Shown piece by piece: positions 1 through 12,500 of a stretch of 64,000 bases of DNA. The notes beneath the pieces were generated by a model, which saw nothing but the letters and a program-made list of their open reading frames with translations, did not search any database and had not been told where the DNA came from. Source of the stretch: Cymodocea nodosa (lineage: Eukaryota; Streptophyta; Magnoliopsida; Alismatales; Cymodoceaceae); contig CM072346.1 of the NCBI GenBank assembly GCA_036874045.1, forward strand, positions 13,492,001 through 13,556,000, given 5' to 3'. The translations under genes were made by a program, and so were the position numbers. The first letter of the stretch is position 1; each line of letters opens with the position of its first letter.

Positions 1-497
1 ATGACGTTGGAAATGGCCTCAACAATGAGCGGATACCGTTGAAGGAGAAGAAGAAGCAGCGTAGTTTCTTCTACTTGTTGTCCGCTTGTTCGTCTTCTGC
101 CATATTTTTGTGTCTATCTTCATATCTTTGCAGAAAAACACGATTTGCTGCAACAAATGGGATAAGTACAGGGCGATTAAAACTGTCTCACAGCTAAAGA
201 ATAATCTCAGATTCATACCAAACATGTTCGAAACATAGGAAGCAGGTCCAGATGCGTGTACATGTCGACTACTTCAATCATAAGTCAAGAAAAATAAGTG
301 AAACACAAGCCTAGCTCTGGATTCATATTCATGTTATTTCTTCTGGTTAACCCCAAAAGCAAAAAATCTTGCAACAATCTTCCTTTAATCTTCGTCCCCT
401 GCGTTTCTGATGGTGCATACAAAGAATAAGGAATGTTCTCCTTCTTCCTCGTCCTTCAAGTACACTGTGGAATGATCTCCAGATACATACCAAGAAG

Positions 498-2849
498 TTA
501 GGCAGCATCTGGAAGGGCCCCGTTGAGCAGCACATCATCAACTCCGTTGGCAAAGAGCTGCGAATCTGTCTCCTCCTCGCTGGAGAAATCCCTTCTCTCG
601 AGCTTGGCATTGCCGGCGATGAACGCCATCTTCTGCGCCACGTCCATGCCACCGGCGTTGGCGCTGCGGCCAACCCACCTCACCAACGACAGGTTGCATT
701 TGAACCCGCAAGCCGTTGCCTGCAGGAAGATGACCCGAATCGCCACCTTCCTGAGCAGCTTGAACCCACAGAGGTAGGTCTCCCACACCAGCCGGCTGCT
801 CTGCGGGTTGGCTATCTTCATCTTCCCGGTCGTCGGGTCCCGTTGCTTCATCTGGACGGCCTGCGCATACACGGCGTCCAGACCTTCCGACCTCCACTTC
901 ATCAGCTCCATCAGCGCAACGTGAGCCTCCTCCGGTGGCACCAGTCGGGTGATCAACTTGTCGACGTCCTTCTCCTGCTCCGGCGTCAGGCACTTGAACG
1001 GTGGGAGATACTTGCCGCTACTTGCGTCCCTCGTCAGGTAAAACGGATCGAGTATGAATGCGGCTGACCACGCCGGATGATAGTTCTTCTGGAACCTCTT
1101 GTCGATCAGCGCCTCCACCGGATCGCCGTCGACGTTGTACTTGGCGCACCAGTTCTTTACCTTGGACCTCAGTTCATTCCAGAGGCCCAGGCACTGCCCC
1201 ACTAATGGCCTTTCCGCCTCCATTTCCCGGGCCATCGTCCTCACAAGCACCACCAGAGAGTGCACCGCTTCCAGGTCGCTCCAGAATGTGACGTCCCGGA
1301 CCATCTCCGCCAACTCTCTTGCGACCGGGTCGTCCACCACCTCGTAAGACTCGTCACTCACCGCAGAATGCAGCGCCCCGTAGGAGGCCATCACATCTTC
1401 CATCATCGAAAACACGGGGGAGAAGAAGAAGAAGAAGAAGTCGCCACCGCACGACCGGCCGGGCGGTCGCACGAAGGGAGCTGCACGGAGCAATCCGGCC
1501 TGGTGGAGATCGTCCTGCACCTGGTACTTGCGGAAAGTGCTGCGCGCGCGAGAGTTGGTGTTAAAGAAGTGAACCAGTTTAGAGCAATTGCCGGCGACGT
1601 TTCGGAAGACCGGAAGCTCCCCAGCGAAATCCTTGATGAGGCTGTTGAAGCCCTGCCGCTGGCAAGAAAGGTTCACCATCCAGTGGTGCCTCTTCTCCAG
1701 CTCGCGCAATGCCTTGGACTTAAACCTGTCGGCCACAATGCCGGCGCACCGCTGCACCGTACCGCCGCAAACTCCGGTTATGGTCTCCCACAGAACCTCT
1801 TCTGCATACTTGGACGGTATCCTCCCGTTCGCGAACACCGCCTTCCGGAACACACTGGTACCGTTGGGAAGGTTCAGGGTGACGGCCACCATCCTGTCGT
1901 CCGTGCTCCCACCCGGCAATGACGACGTGCCGACCCTCGGCCTCCACCCATCAGAAGCGACCTGAAAGAACATGGCGTCCTGGATCCTCGCCTCCGATTC
2001 GCACCAACACTCTTCGTACCGTGCATCCAACCGAGCGCCGGTGAGCTCTCCCCGGGGAATCGGCGGCAGCCCAACTTGCTGTAGGAAGGATCGGAACTTG
2101 GGGTGATCGATGGAAGAGAAGGAAACGGCACCAGACGACTCGTACACCCAATCGGCGAGAAGCGAGATGGCCGACTCGACCTGCACTTTGGTCAGGGCAG
2201 TCCCCGTACAAGCCTTGGGGCTCTTGAGCTTCTTCAAGCTATCCTCCAACATGGCAAGCGCCCCCAAGTCCTCTTTACCACCGGAGAGCGTCAAATGCTG
2301 TGACGGAGTGGCCGACGAGGAGTAGTACCCCATGTCTAAAGAAGGGAACCGTGAAGGATCCACCACCGCCAAGGGGCAGACTTGACAGGAGGAGGACGAT
2401 CGCTTCCGACTGGAGCAAGGAAGCAAGGCGGCGATGGGTTTCGCCATGGAAGAAGGGGATGTGTGGATGGAGCTGGTGTTACTGTTGGGGGTGGAGTTCA
2501 TGGCTACCGAGACGGCTGAGACGAAATTGGGGCACGTCCCGCGCTTGAGGTGCTCGGAGGCAGTGCGTGAAGGGTTAGAAGCGGAGAAGGCGGCGTCGCA
2601 GAGCAAGCACCGCAATTTGACGGCGGTCGGGAGTCCCGTCTCGGAGTCACGGTGGAGAACCGGCTCTAAGTGCGCCCAATACCACGCTCCTTTACCTTTG
2701 ACCGCCTTCGTCCTTACCATCGTAAGCCCATCATATCTTTTCCTGACGGCCTTGACGTTCTCGCCCTCCCCCGACACCGAGGCAGACAAAACCATCGCTC
2801 CTCCCGACACCGGGGAGTTCTCGATCTCCTTAGCGTTCGCCGTGGCCAT
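498..2849 (-). CDS. BED zinc-finger protein derived from a hAT transposase (At1g12380/At1g62870-like)
   Basis: Uninterrupted 783-residue frame, probably one exon. It resembles the conserved plant proteins At1g12380/At1g62870, domesticated hAT-superfamily transposases of unknown function, probably nuclear. Residues 39-60 carry the typical basic stretch (motif VRTKAVKGKGAWYW). A BED-type zinc finger follows with C81, C84, H100 and C106. The middle (about 260-460) is a DUF659-like transposase core, and the C-terminal part (about 560-740) resembles the hAT helical and dimerisation region. A run of six Phe near residue 470 is encoded by a GAA/TTC microsatellite (about 1421-1442) and is probably lineage-specific. 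The ATG at 2849 starts the conserved N-terminus. Unlike the decayed transposons nearby, the frame is intact and GC-rich, which argues for selection as a host gene. The family call is from recognition, not a search. Confidence 0.88.
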   Translation of the reverse strand: MATANAKEIENSPVSGGAMVLSASVSGEGENVKAVRKRYDGLTMVRTKAVKGKGAWYWAHLEPVLHRDSETGLPTAVKLRCLLCDAAFSASNPSRTASEHLKRGTCPNFVSAVSVAMNSTPNSNTSSIHTSPSSMAKPIAALLPCSSRKRSSSSCQVCPLAVVDPSRFPSLDMGYYSSSATPSQHLTLSGGKEDLGALAMLEDSLKKLKSPKACTGTALTKVQVESAISLLADWVYESSGAVSFSSIDHPKFRSFLQQVGLPPIPRGELTGARLDARYEECWCESEARIQDAMFFQVASDGWRPRVGTSSLPGGSTDDRMVAVTLNLPNGTSVFRKAVFANGRIPSKYAEEVLWETITGVCGGTVQRCAGIVADRFKSKALRELEKRHHWMVNLSCQRQGFNSLIKDFAGELPVFRNVAGNCSKLVHFFNTNSRARSTFRKYQVQDDLHQAGLLRAAPFVRPPGRSCGGDFFFFFFSPVFSMMEDVMASYGALHSAVSDESYEVVDDPVARELAEMVRDVTFWSDLEAVHSLVVLVRTMAREMEAERPLVGQCLGLWNELRSKVKNWCAKYNVDGDPVEALIDKRFQKNYHPAWSAAFILDPFYLTRDASSGKYLPPFKCLTPEQEKDVDKLITRLVPPEEAHVALMELMKWRSEGLDAVYAQAVQMKQRDPTTGKMKIANPQSSRLVWETYLCGFKLLRKVAIRVIFLQATACGFKCNLSLVRWVGRSANAGGMDVAQKMAFIAGNAKLERRDFSSEEETDSQLFANGVDDVLLNGALPDAA

Positions 2850-3066
2850 AAAAGGAGCACCCTCTCTTGCCTTTCCCGGCCCGAGTCTTCTCTTCTAGAA
2901 CCGGAATACGGTTGCGGTAACGTTACAGTTGACCTGCGGTCGCCGCCGGCTCCGGTTTGTACGGTGTAAGATAAGAATAGGCATTTGACACGCCGGCGGG
3001 GGACTCGCCGGTATTCCGAAATGCCAGAGAAGTGAAAACGGAGAAGAGAGGTTGCTGCAGGAGGAA

Positions 3067-3068
<2 letters not shown>

Positions 3069-3132
<64 letters not shown>
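3069..3132. repeat. (CT)n followed by (TA)n compound microsatellite
   Basis: About 40 bp of CT dinucleotides run directly into about 20 bp of TA dinucleotides. The tract lies roughly 220 bp upstream of the start codon of the minus-strand BED gene, in its 5' UTR or promoter. A pyrimidine/purine tract next to a TATA-like run is a common plant core-promoter composition, but a role here is inference. Confidence 0.9.
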
Positions 3133-4865
3133 ATTTAAAATATTATAGATATTTATTTTATAATTTAAATATATTAATTAAAATATATATATTTTTATCA
3201 TTAATAAATTTTAAATTAATATATCTTTAGATGTTTACGGCAAATTCTAATAATGCTAAGGATAATTCTAATAACACTAAAACTAATATTAAACCCGGTT
3301 CCATCTTTTATAGATGAGACGATCAATTAGACGGGAAAATCAACACTTAACGTACCTTGATTTTATCCTGTTGAGCTTTTTGTATCTAATGTTATCTCTA
3401 TCTCATTACCAAAATAAATAAATTCAATTGAAAGAAACAAAGACTATATTTGATTGAGGGTACTCCCAAGTTTCGCTCATTTTTACATTCGAAATCTAAA
3501 AGTAGCTTTTAAGGAGGGGTTGGGAATTACCACGCTTAGTCAAAGCTAATCATACAGAATTTTTTATTTTACCATTTTTTCAACATTTATTTATAATAAT
3601 CAACACTTAATATCGCATCTATGCATTTATTCTATCAACCACCGCGTTGTATAACAACTAAAAGTTGATGGAAACAAATGCTCTACCAAAAATTTAGGTG
3701 ACTGACGTGGAGGTGCAAAAAAGTGAAGATCTTTTTGACGTCCTGCGTCACGTGCCTTATCATTTCCGATTTTCTAATTAATTCTGAGGGAAAAGACTGG
3801 TCTACGCCCATCGTTGACCACCTAATGGCCCTCCCTTCCATTGGGTATATTCTTTTCCCTTCCAATTTCCCACGTTGATGTTTGGTATGTTATTTATAAT
3901 TAAGGTTTTTTATTTTATCTGTTTTTTTTTTTTTTACAATATTTTTAATATTCCTCTTAACAATTATCTTTGATATTCTTATCACCAATTACTGTCACAC
4001 ATGGACTTACATTCGTAATTAATGTAAAAAAGAAGTGAAATTCCTATTTTGCCCCTGCAGATTGTCACGTGAAAATTTTCTCTGTTAACGGTTGTAAATG
4101 GTTGGATTATTTTTTTAAAAATATCATATTACATTCACATAAGGGTAAAATAGATATTTTACTTCTTCTTTTTTAAACGTTAATTGTTACCTGCATGTTC
4201 GAGGGGGGGTGGGGGGGAAGAAGAAGCTAATTTATGTTGATTTGAGTATATTTTTTCCTTTTCTTTCACTTTTTTCCTTTTATAAAAGCTAAATTATACC
4301 AAACTTTCTAACCCTCTCCACCCACGAAAAGTGGGAAGAAGTTTTCTGGCCTAATGAAGTTTTGTTCTTGTACTCAACGTTTACATGTCATTTGTTAGAA
4401 GAAGTAATGATGATTCTAATGATACTGAAGTACCTGTAGGTTTATGTAATATGATAAGAGTGAAAATTACAAAAATTTAACAACTTAAAAAACAAGAATA
4501 ATGCAATGCAATAGAAACCAGTCCTCTCCTCCTCTTTTAGGCGCTTGCTTTAGCCCCGGTTCATCACTAATTAAGCACAAGCAGCACTCATGCATGATGA
4601 TATCATCCAAACGAATAGCGATCATAATGGTAAGATTGTTGTGTAGATTACAAGTTATTGTTCTTGCAATTTACTTGATTATAACCTGGTCTAAATGTGA
4701 TTCTCGGTAGACGTACGTAAACAATACCTCAAAATCATAATAATGACATTAGCCTCGTAAAATTTATATAATCTAAATTACAACATAGATAATCATTTAT
4801 ATAATCTCACAATAATGATGCAATGTTTTACAATTCAAACCACACATAACATAACCAACAAAAAT
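3133..4865. other. AT-rich intergenic region
   Basis: No gene can be supported. The stretch is AT-rich with poly-T runs, a G-run at about 4203-4217, and only short open frames without recognisable similarity. Confidence 0.6.
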
Positions 4866-4869
4866 AAAC

Positions 4870-5500
4870 AGTCAGAGGAAAAGGGGTTAATTATTGCCTT
4901 TCCTGTCAATGTTTGTCTCCTCCTCAACAAGAGTAGAGGCACCAGTTTCCTCGGTTAAAGCTGATTCAGAGTTGCATACAGGTCAAGCATTTGAATTTGA
5001 TCGTACCTCTTTTTTAACATACAAGATCAATCGTATCAAATAATATTAAGAAAATGATCTTAGCAGGAGTACCAAAAATTTTATTATTCGTGATCGACAA
5101 TTTCAGATATATATATATATATTTTTCGCAAATCAGCCTTACCTTTCGTCTCCTCCGTGCGGTCTGCTCCCCCGATCCAAAACCCCAGACACGGGAGTAG
5201 ATTCCTCAACCCCGCCGTTAATGCTGTGGCCTGAAAGGTGGACGACCATTCGAAAAAAAGACGCCATTCAGATCAATGGGTCCAGATTGTGTTGCAGAAG
5301 AAATCGTCTACGGATGGATGATGAATGTCACAGGTGAAATGCTAAATGTTCCCCTCGTTCTGCAAGAAGCACAGGTTCTCAGAGAAGAAGATGTTGCTTA
5401 ACGACGCTGATGATTGGAATCCCCTCAGTTCCAACCTTCTCATGATTTCCCACCCTCGAATGTCCTGCCAATGAGCTGTAAGTGTTGCATAGGATGGTTA
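4870..5500 (-). other. Exon-like islands of an unidentified minus-strand gene or gene remnant
   Basis: On the minus strand a segment at about 5153-5231 is bounded by a plausible acceptor (CCACCTTTCAG) and donor (AAAG then GTAAGG). A second segment at about 4873-4950 follows another CAG acceptor. Joined, they stay in frame and end in a stop; the joined tail reads TEETKALTEETGASTLVEEE at its acidic centre. A further open stretch lies at about 5340-5475 but does not join cleanly. I do not recognise the protein. It could be the 3' end of a real gene, a captured fragment, or chance. Confidence 0.3.
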
Positions 5501-5884
5501 TCACATAATCAGTAAATTTAAATTGTAAGTGTTCAGATACTGATATCGCCTTGAAAACGGAAGGTGAATCTCAAAATTGCAGATTGGGTCACAAGTAAAA
5601 CCAGTTTTTAGCAGCAGAACAGGGTGGACTAACTCACTCATTATTCATGCCTGAAGAGATTGCCAAAAATTGTCTCCCAAGGAACAACTTTAACCATTGT
5701 GGTCATTGTTTTTTCAGCTCTGGTCGTGGCTTTTCAGGCCTTTTAGTGATGCCATTACCATTTCCCAAAAGGAAAACTTTAGGGGAAAAAAAAGGGTCCT
5801 TGCTCTTGGTGATGACAATCGACACTTTTTCCTAAAGGAGACAGCAAAGGCTTTTCCACTGTATGCACCAAACACTGGCAAACA

Positions 5885-6087
5885 TTTTGGTAGGTGCTGG
5901 GCCTCCCTCTGGAGGTCCCTCACACTTTACACCTGAAGAAGAAAAGGCCACCCTTGCCTTTGTTCCTTGCCATCCATCTTCACAGATCTGAAGGAACGTG
6001 TTAAATCCATAGAACAAACAGTTATGGGATGCATATCTGCATCAAGGCTTGAGCTTGATGAAGCAGTGTGTTTTGTGGATAATTAAG
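5885..6087 (+). other. Short coding-like fragment, plus strand, unidentified
   Basis: A plus-strand frame around 5890-5980 reads into acceptor-like CTTCACAG, followed by an open stretch (core DLKERVKSIEQTVMGCISAS) ending at a stop near 6087. Amino-acid composition looks protein-like and helical, but no family is recognised and no complete gene can be assembled. It may be a decayed or captured gene fragment. Confidence 0.25.
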
Positions 6088-6420
6088 GCCACCTAATCTG
6101 AATCTGAAATAGGAAAAAACCAGCAGCACACATATTGGAAGAGAAGGTGGTGGATACCGTGAATTAATCCATGGAGGAATGTGTCCTTAAATTTGAACAG
6201 ATGATTCAAAGTTGTCTGCAAATTCTGCCACCAACCTGTTCTCCCCATGAAACTTTGAAGGCATAAAGCTACAGACAACTAGATGGGCATCGCTAAGGAA
6301 AAATTCCAAGAAGGATAAATTTGATGAGGTAAAAAAATCAGTTATTACATGAGTAATTAAGATTCTACCCACTCAAACATCACACACATTTATTCATTGT
6401 AAAATCAGTTAAATAACTTG

Positions 6421-7475
6421 TTAGTAGCTGATGAACTCTGTTGAAGGCAACGGTCTCATATCCATCTTATACTTGAAGTGTAGGGGTTTTAGTGCCAAAT
6501 ATTTCTTTCATTATGCTAATATTAGAAGATATCAAGATTGGATCCATTTGGTGTTGGGCAATAAGGGTAAGGGTAGATGGATGACAACTAAGTCTAAAAT
6601 TGAACATTTATTCACCAAACATTTTTTGAAGCATTTCACTTTATCACTCGCTTGCCATAACCCCTATGTTTCCAATGCCATTGAGGGTACATTACCAAGT
6701 CTCACTTCTCATCCGTGCTAGCCTTACCCTTGATTTAAGATGAAATAAAATGGGCACTCTAGAATTATTCATCCCCTTAAAGCACTAGGTGTTGATAACA
6801 TTCTAGGTCTTTTCTACCAACACTTTTGGGACTAGTTACTTCGTGTTCAACACATTCCTTTCCTCCAAAAATTACTCAAACCACCATTACTCTCTTACCA
6901 AAAATTCCCAACTTTACAATTGTCTTCACTCTCTTCCCATCTCCCTTACCAATGTGGCTTACAAAGTCATCACCAAGATTGTATAGAGTCACCTCACCTA
7001 GATTATTAATCTCATCCTATCTCTGCAACATTCTACTTTCCTACCTAATAGATCAATCCATCACAACAATATCCTTCTTGCCAAGGAAAGCACACAAAAC
7101 TTATCAAAAACCAAGGGAATAGATTCCTACTCAAAGTAGATTTTAACAAGGCCTTCTATTCTATTGATTGGCCTTTCTTCAAATTTATGTCTCTATCTCT
7201 AGGATTCAACCAAAGTGCTAGAAATATCCTCTTGAGCTATGTCACCTTAGGATCCTTTAAACTTAAGACAAATAACTCCCTCTTTAGAACAATTCACAAT
7301 AAATAGAAGACTTAGGCATTGTTGTCTCTTGTTTGCTTTATAGTTTATCATTTGTATGGAGGGTTTGTTAGCGGTCTTTAGATATGTTATACCTTAGGGG
7401 CATTATCTAGGTGTTAAATTAGTCAAATTTGTTCCATTCTTTAACCACCTTTGACTTTGCTGATGATGTCCTAAT
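6421..7475 (+). mobile_element. LINE (non-LTR retrotransposon) reverse-transcriptase remnant, 5' part
   Basis: The plus strand, read across several frameshifts and stops, shows hallmarks of a plant L1-type reverse transcriptase. In order these are a KYFFHYANIRRYQ-like block (about 6500-6540), KALGVDNI..GLFYQHFWD (about 6780-6835), KVDFNKAFYSIDWPFF (about 7135-7180) and the catalytic motif FADDV at about 7453-7467. There are no intact frames, so the element is dead. The coding continues at 16946 on the far side of a Copia insertion. No endonuclease or ORF1 domain was seen upstream. Confidence 0.8.
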
Positions 7476-7595
7476 TGAATGGAAAATCCTTAATCCCCTT
7501 TCATTCACTTGACCATGTACAAATTACATGTTTACATATATATACAAATATGATGGACTACTATAACAAGTAGGTGATCTACATATTATTTTACA
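7476..7595 (-). repeat. Copia element 3' LTR
   Basis: This matches 16805-16945 along its length, apart from a short insertion in the right copy (around ATATTACAAACT). It begins TG and ends CA in element orientation and is preceded by the polypurine tract. Confidence 0.85.
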
Positions 7596-7695
7596 CTCCC
7601 CCTTAAGCTAGAGTATATATATCAAATATGCCTAGCTTGTTACATAAAACATCAAAATTTCTGTTCCCAAGAACTTTGGTGAAGACATTTGCAAG

Positions 7696-7960
7696 TTAAT
7701 TTGTGAAACGAGTTGAGATGACATTTTTCAATACATTATCTCTAATGAAATAACAATCAACCTCAATGTGTTTTGTTCTCTCATGGAAAGTATGATTACT
7801 AGTAATGTAGGTGGCAGCTTGATTGTCGCAATACATAGGTATGAGAGTGTGAACTTTGACTCTCAACTCATGAAGTAAGGTCTTTAGCCAGATCATCTCA
7901 AAAGTAGCTTGAGACATAGCTTGATATTCTACCTCTATGCTTGACTTTGACACAACATTC
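7696..7960 (-). pseudogene. Copia RNase H fragment
   Basis: An 85-residue open stretch shows the Copia RNase H C-terminal half: SSIEVEYQAMSQATFEMIWL, then YCDNQAA and the HERTKHIEVDCYFIRD block. This is the most intact piece of the decayed element. The reverse-transcriptase region downstream on the plus coordinate (8040-9340) is broken by stops. Confidence 0.85.
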
Positions 7961-9353
7961 TATTTCTTACTACACCAAGTCATAAGATTTCCTCCTAGAT
8001 AGGTGTGAGGTGGATTTTCTATCAAGCCTATCTCCTACATACCTTACATCTAAATAGGACTCTACTCGTAGGTGACTATGCTTTTTGTAAAGATCTTTTC
8101 TAGGAGCCTTCTTTAGGTAAGTTAAAACCCTGATAGTCCCTTACCAATGGACAACTCTTGGTGCATGCATGAACTAACTTAGAAGGTTTACAATGCAGGT
8201 AATATTTAGTCTTGTAATAGTCATATATATAAGTTTGTCCACTAGTTGCTTATATCTCCTTGAGTCTTTAAGTGGAGAAATCTCATCATGAAAGGAATGA
8301 CTTTGTCTATAGGAGTTGTCTCTAGTTTACATCCTTTAAGACTAGTTTCTTGCAATATGTCTAACACATATTTCCATTGTGAAAGAGATAGTTGCCCTTT
8401 TGAGTAGGCAAACTCAACTCCTAAGAAGTATCAAGGAGTGTTCAAATCCTTTATGGTAAAATGCTTGTTCAAGAATATTTTTATATCATTAATGTCTTGT
8501 TGATCATCATCAACGAGTAACATATCATCAATGTAAACTATAAGAATAATGGTACTTCAAGAAGTTTTCTTGATAAACATAGAATGATCAACTCGATAAC
8601 TTTCAAATCCATCACTCCATATAACATTATTGAACTTGGCAAACCAGACCTTGTGGCTTTATTTGAGACCATAGAGTACTTTGTCCAACCTACATACACA
8701 TAACTTCCCCTAAGCAACATAACTAGGAGGTTACTCCATGAACACTTGTCTGTTGAGATCACTATATAGGAAAGTATTCTTGACATCAAGTTGGCAAACT
8801 AGCCAAGAGTGATTAACAACAAGAGATAGTAGAACATGAATAGAGTTGAGCTAGGCAACTAGAGAAAATATTTCTAAGTAGTCGATCTTGTACTCCTGAG
8901 AAAACCTATGAGCCACTAAACAAGTTTTATCTCTATCAATGGAGTCGTTAAGACGACGTTTGATGGTGAAGACCCACCGACAGGAGATCATATTTGTGTC
9001 ATTAGGATAGGAGACCAAGTCCTAGGTGCCACAAGAAAGGAGTGCCTCCATCTCCTCATCCATAGTTGCCTTTCAATGAAGGAGTTGAAAAGTTTGATGA
9101 TGATCCTTAGAAATTGACTTTATAGATAGGGATAAGGAAAAGTTACAAAAGGTGGAATCAAGGTTAGGGTACGAAAGTACATTAGATAGGTGATTTTGGG
9201 TGTAAGTATGGGTGCCCTTGCAAAGGGCAATGGGACAATTATCCTAGGAGAAGTTGTGGTGGACGTTGTAGTCAAAGTCAGAGGATGGCGATAAGGTAGT
9301 GGGAGTGCATCGTGATTGTCGAGTGTAAACATGTAAGGGAGGACCAAGGGTAG

Positions 9354-11622
9354 TGTCTATTCAGAAAACTTGTTTGATTTGTTTTTATGCTTATATTAAT
9401 AAATTCTTTTAGAAGTAAACAAACAACTTTTCACACAAATTAGTTATTAAGTTTAATTTGTATTTTAACTATAAGTGTACAATGTCTATTATATTTGTGT
9501 GCAAGTACAAGTTGATCTCATAGAGATTGAGTAAAAATAATGTATTATTTTGATTTTTATAATGAAAGTTTTATATGTGTTCAATTAAGTTCTTTGTTGA
9601 TTTATAGTTAACTCAATAGACTTAGTTCGTAGAGTTACAGTTAACTCAACGGACTATCCTCGTGGACTTAAGTTAACTCCACGAACCTACCTAGTAATTT
9701 TCAATTAAATTTTTGCTATTCACAAAAGAATTCGGTCATCCATTAGGTGGTTCCACAAAATGTAAATAACATCAATTAAGCTTTTTAATGTTAGTTAATC
9801 TAATATTTATCATTAATTAACATTAACATTCAAATATTTCAAATAGTAATCATTAAGATTTCTCGAGTATTCTGTATGAATTAATTTTAGTAATCAATAA
9901 AACTATTTTCTATTTTTTAAATCAAATAAATACGAAACATTCACAATATTAACAATGATAATATTAATCACAATACAAAACAAACAATACAACACATAAA
10001 TACTAACTATAAACATAGATAATTAGTTTTTTAGTATTTTTGTTTTGATATGTTTTTGAAGATGAACGAAAGGTGAAATATAAAAATTCTCTATCGACAA
10101 TAAGAATTTTTGTCAATATATGCGACACGATTACATCATTGAAAACTTAATCATTTACAGTTACACCTTCTCTCCCTATAGAATCATGAACCAAGACTTA
10201 TAAGTTGATCTACTCTTTAGTATATTGGCATCAACATGAAACCAATGCTAAAAGTTTTACGATCTCTTGAGATATGAGTCGATGCTTGGTGAAAATAGCT
10301 TTTATTCCTGTGACGCGATCACTCCTCACAGTGGTTATTAGTCATTGTGTTTAACTCAAAATCGACCTGACATCCGGAAAGTATCCTTACAGACCTCTGA
10401 TGGTTGGTGATTGTGGTGGTCTTGTGAAGCTTCAAGGAACTTTCAACACTTACTGCAATTAGCGTGGTTCTCCACCTTCACACACACTTCTTTGTCTTTC
10501 TCCTCTCTTTTTTATATTTTTTTCAGTAGTAACTGCTTCTACCTAAATGATTGGTTAGATTTCCTTCATTCGTATCAATAATGGTGATTTCTTCTTCATT
10601 CCATGAGTTAATTCTTGCGTGATACGTGCAATCGTGATTTTCCTTTGAATTTTCTATTTCTACAACTACTAACAGTAGCATGTTAGAAAACAATTAGTCT
10701 GTGGAGTTAGTGTAACTCAATAGACCTACTTCATTGAGTAAAGTTTAACTCAACGGATTTGATAAAATAATAATATATCATGTGAAATAAAGAAATAACT
10801 TATAAGCTTATAACACTAACACAATGTATTACCTTATTGTGTATTCAAGTAACTCAACACATATAGTTATGTTAACTTAACAAGTTAAATATGTGTAGCT
10901 CACATGACATAATAAAACATTTAAATTCACACGTGCATAATTCTAACTTAACGAGTTCAGATATACGACTTACAGTTTTACTCACTAACTCAATGAATTC
11001 TCACGTGATCTTTTTTCACCTTTAAACCTGTAACTCAACAAGTTGGCACATGATCTTTTAACAAAAAAAACACTAGCTCAACGAGTTGTTACTATACACC
11101 TGTGCATGATATAAATATATGCAAATAAAATAGATCATGCTCAATACTATAAAACCACACTTAAATCAGGTTTTCAGATCACGACACATGTTCTTAGTAA
11201 TTTTTATGGAAAAAAGGTATTTCAGATACTTGCAAACCTAATTATACGATGCTTAGACGCATTTTAGATAGTTATCATCTAACTAACCTAAAAATCACTT
11301 AAGTCATGTATTAAGGTAACAACATGTGTTCTTCTTGAAATAATAAAATACTCTTTAAGCATTTAAAACACAATTATCTAGTACATGAAATGTAACTCTT
11401 CAAAATAACAGACATTTCGGATACTTAGGAATTAAATAACTCACCAACAGTTCAAAAATATACTTAATTAACGTTAATTTCTTGAAATTACATAGATTCT
11501 TTCATTAAGGCATATACTCGTGCAATTATAACATAATGACTTAATTCTCACATGATAAGCTAAATATAATATAATTAACCATTATTTAACTGTTAATATT
11601 ATACATTTTTTCATTCTAAACA
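9354..11622 (+). mobile_element. Non-coding palindrome-box repeat, copy 1 (inserted in Copia)
   Basis: About 2.27 kb with no coding capacity. It shares long blocks with copies at 13832-16186 (inverted) and 19169-21340. Shared blocks include TAGAAGTAAACAAACAA near the left end, a block around GTGCAAGTACA (about 9500), CCTCGTGGACTTAAGTTAAC (about 9650), and a right end TTCATTCTAAACA. The interior (10690-11100) is rich in ACTCAACGAGTT-type boxes. It is flanked by GGTAG on both sides (9349-9353 and 11623-11627) and would start TG and end CA, consistent with a solo LTR of a large LTR element. The other copies do not clearly show TG at that end, so class is unsettled. Confidence 0.7.
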
Positions 11623-11701
11623 GGTAGCATGCGACACTAGAGGATCCTTTGACACAACACCTAGGTCACTACTAATAGGAAGAAGGTAAGGGATAGAAAT
11701 G

Positions 11702-12500
11702 TTAGACCATTGCTAGAAGTGAGACTAGTCTCAAGAAAGTAGGGTCAGAACTCAAAGAAGGTGACATCCATGGATATATAGTATTTGCGAGTGGGGGGAT
11801 GGTAGAGTCGATGCCCTTTTTTGAGAATAGGATACCTAACAAATATACACTTGAGGGCATAAAGAGAAAGTTTGTCAAGACTAGGAGAAAGATTCTGAAC
11901 AAACACAACACACCCAAAGACCTTGGGAGATAGGGAGAAAAATTCTCGATTTAAGTAGATGTGATTAAGGGGAATAACACCACCCAAGGGGGAAGAGAGT
12001 ATCCTATTGATGCAGTAGATAGAAAAAATGACATCAAACCAAAAAGATTTGGGAATAAGGGCATGCAACATGAGGGTGTGAGCAACATCAAGAATGTGAT
12101 GATGTTTTCGTTCAACAACCTCATTTTGCATGAAAGTATGGGGACACATGGTATGATGTATAATGCTATGGGATGAGCAAATAACCTGAAATTTAGATTG
12201 CATAAATTCCAAAGTATTATCTATATGCAAAATTTTGGGACAAACATCAAATTGATTTTTAATTTCAACCAAAAAGGTTTGAAATACATCAACAATAGTA
12301 CAATGATATTTTAGAAGATATACCCAAGAAACACAAGAATAGTCATCAATAAATATGATATAATAGCGATGACCACTAATAAACTCGATACGACTAAGAC
12401 CTCACATATCACAATGAAGTAAATCGAACAAATTTGAGGTCGATGACAGACTTAACTGCTTAAGAGTAGCATAGGTGTGCTTCCCAAGCTAACATGATTC
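11702..12500 (-). pseudogene. Copia integrase fragment
   Basis: A 175-residue minus-strand stretch (11745-12272) contains the post-catalytic integrase region: NTLEFMQSKF, the block around HHTMCPHTFMQNEVVERKHH, then FWFDVIFSIYCINRILSSPL and CVFVRYPILKKGHRLYHP-like sequence. Upstream integrase parts to about 12500 are recognisable only across stops. It belongs to the split Copia element. Confidence 0.8.

Noticed and set aside
538..2548. Several 75-220 codon frames on both strands over the BED gene
   Set aside because: Shadow frames of a GC-rich coding region; only the 783-codon frame matches a known family.
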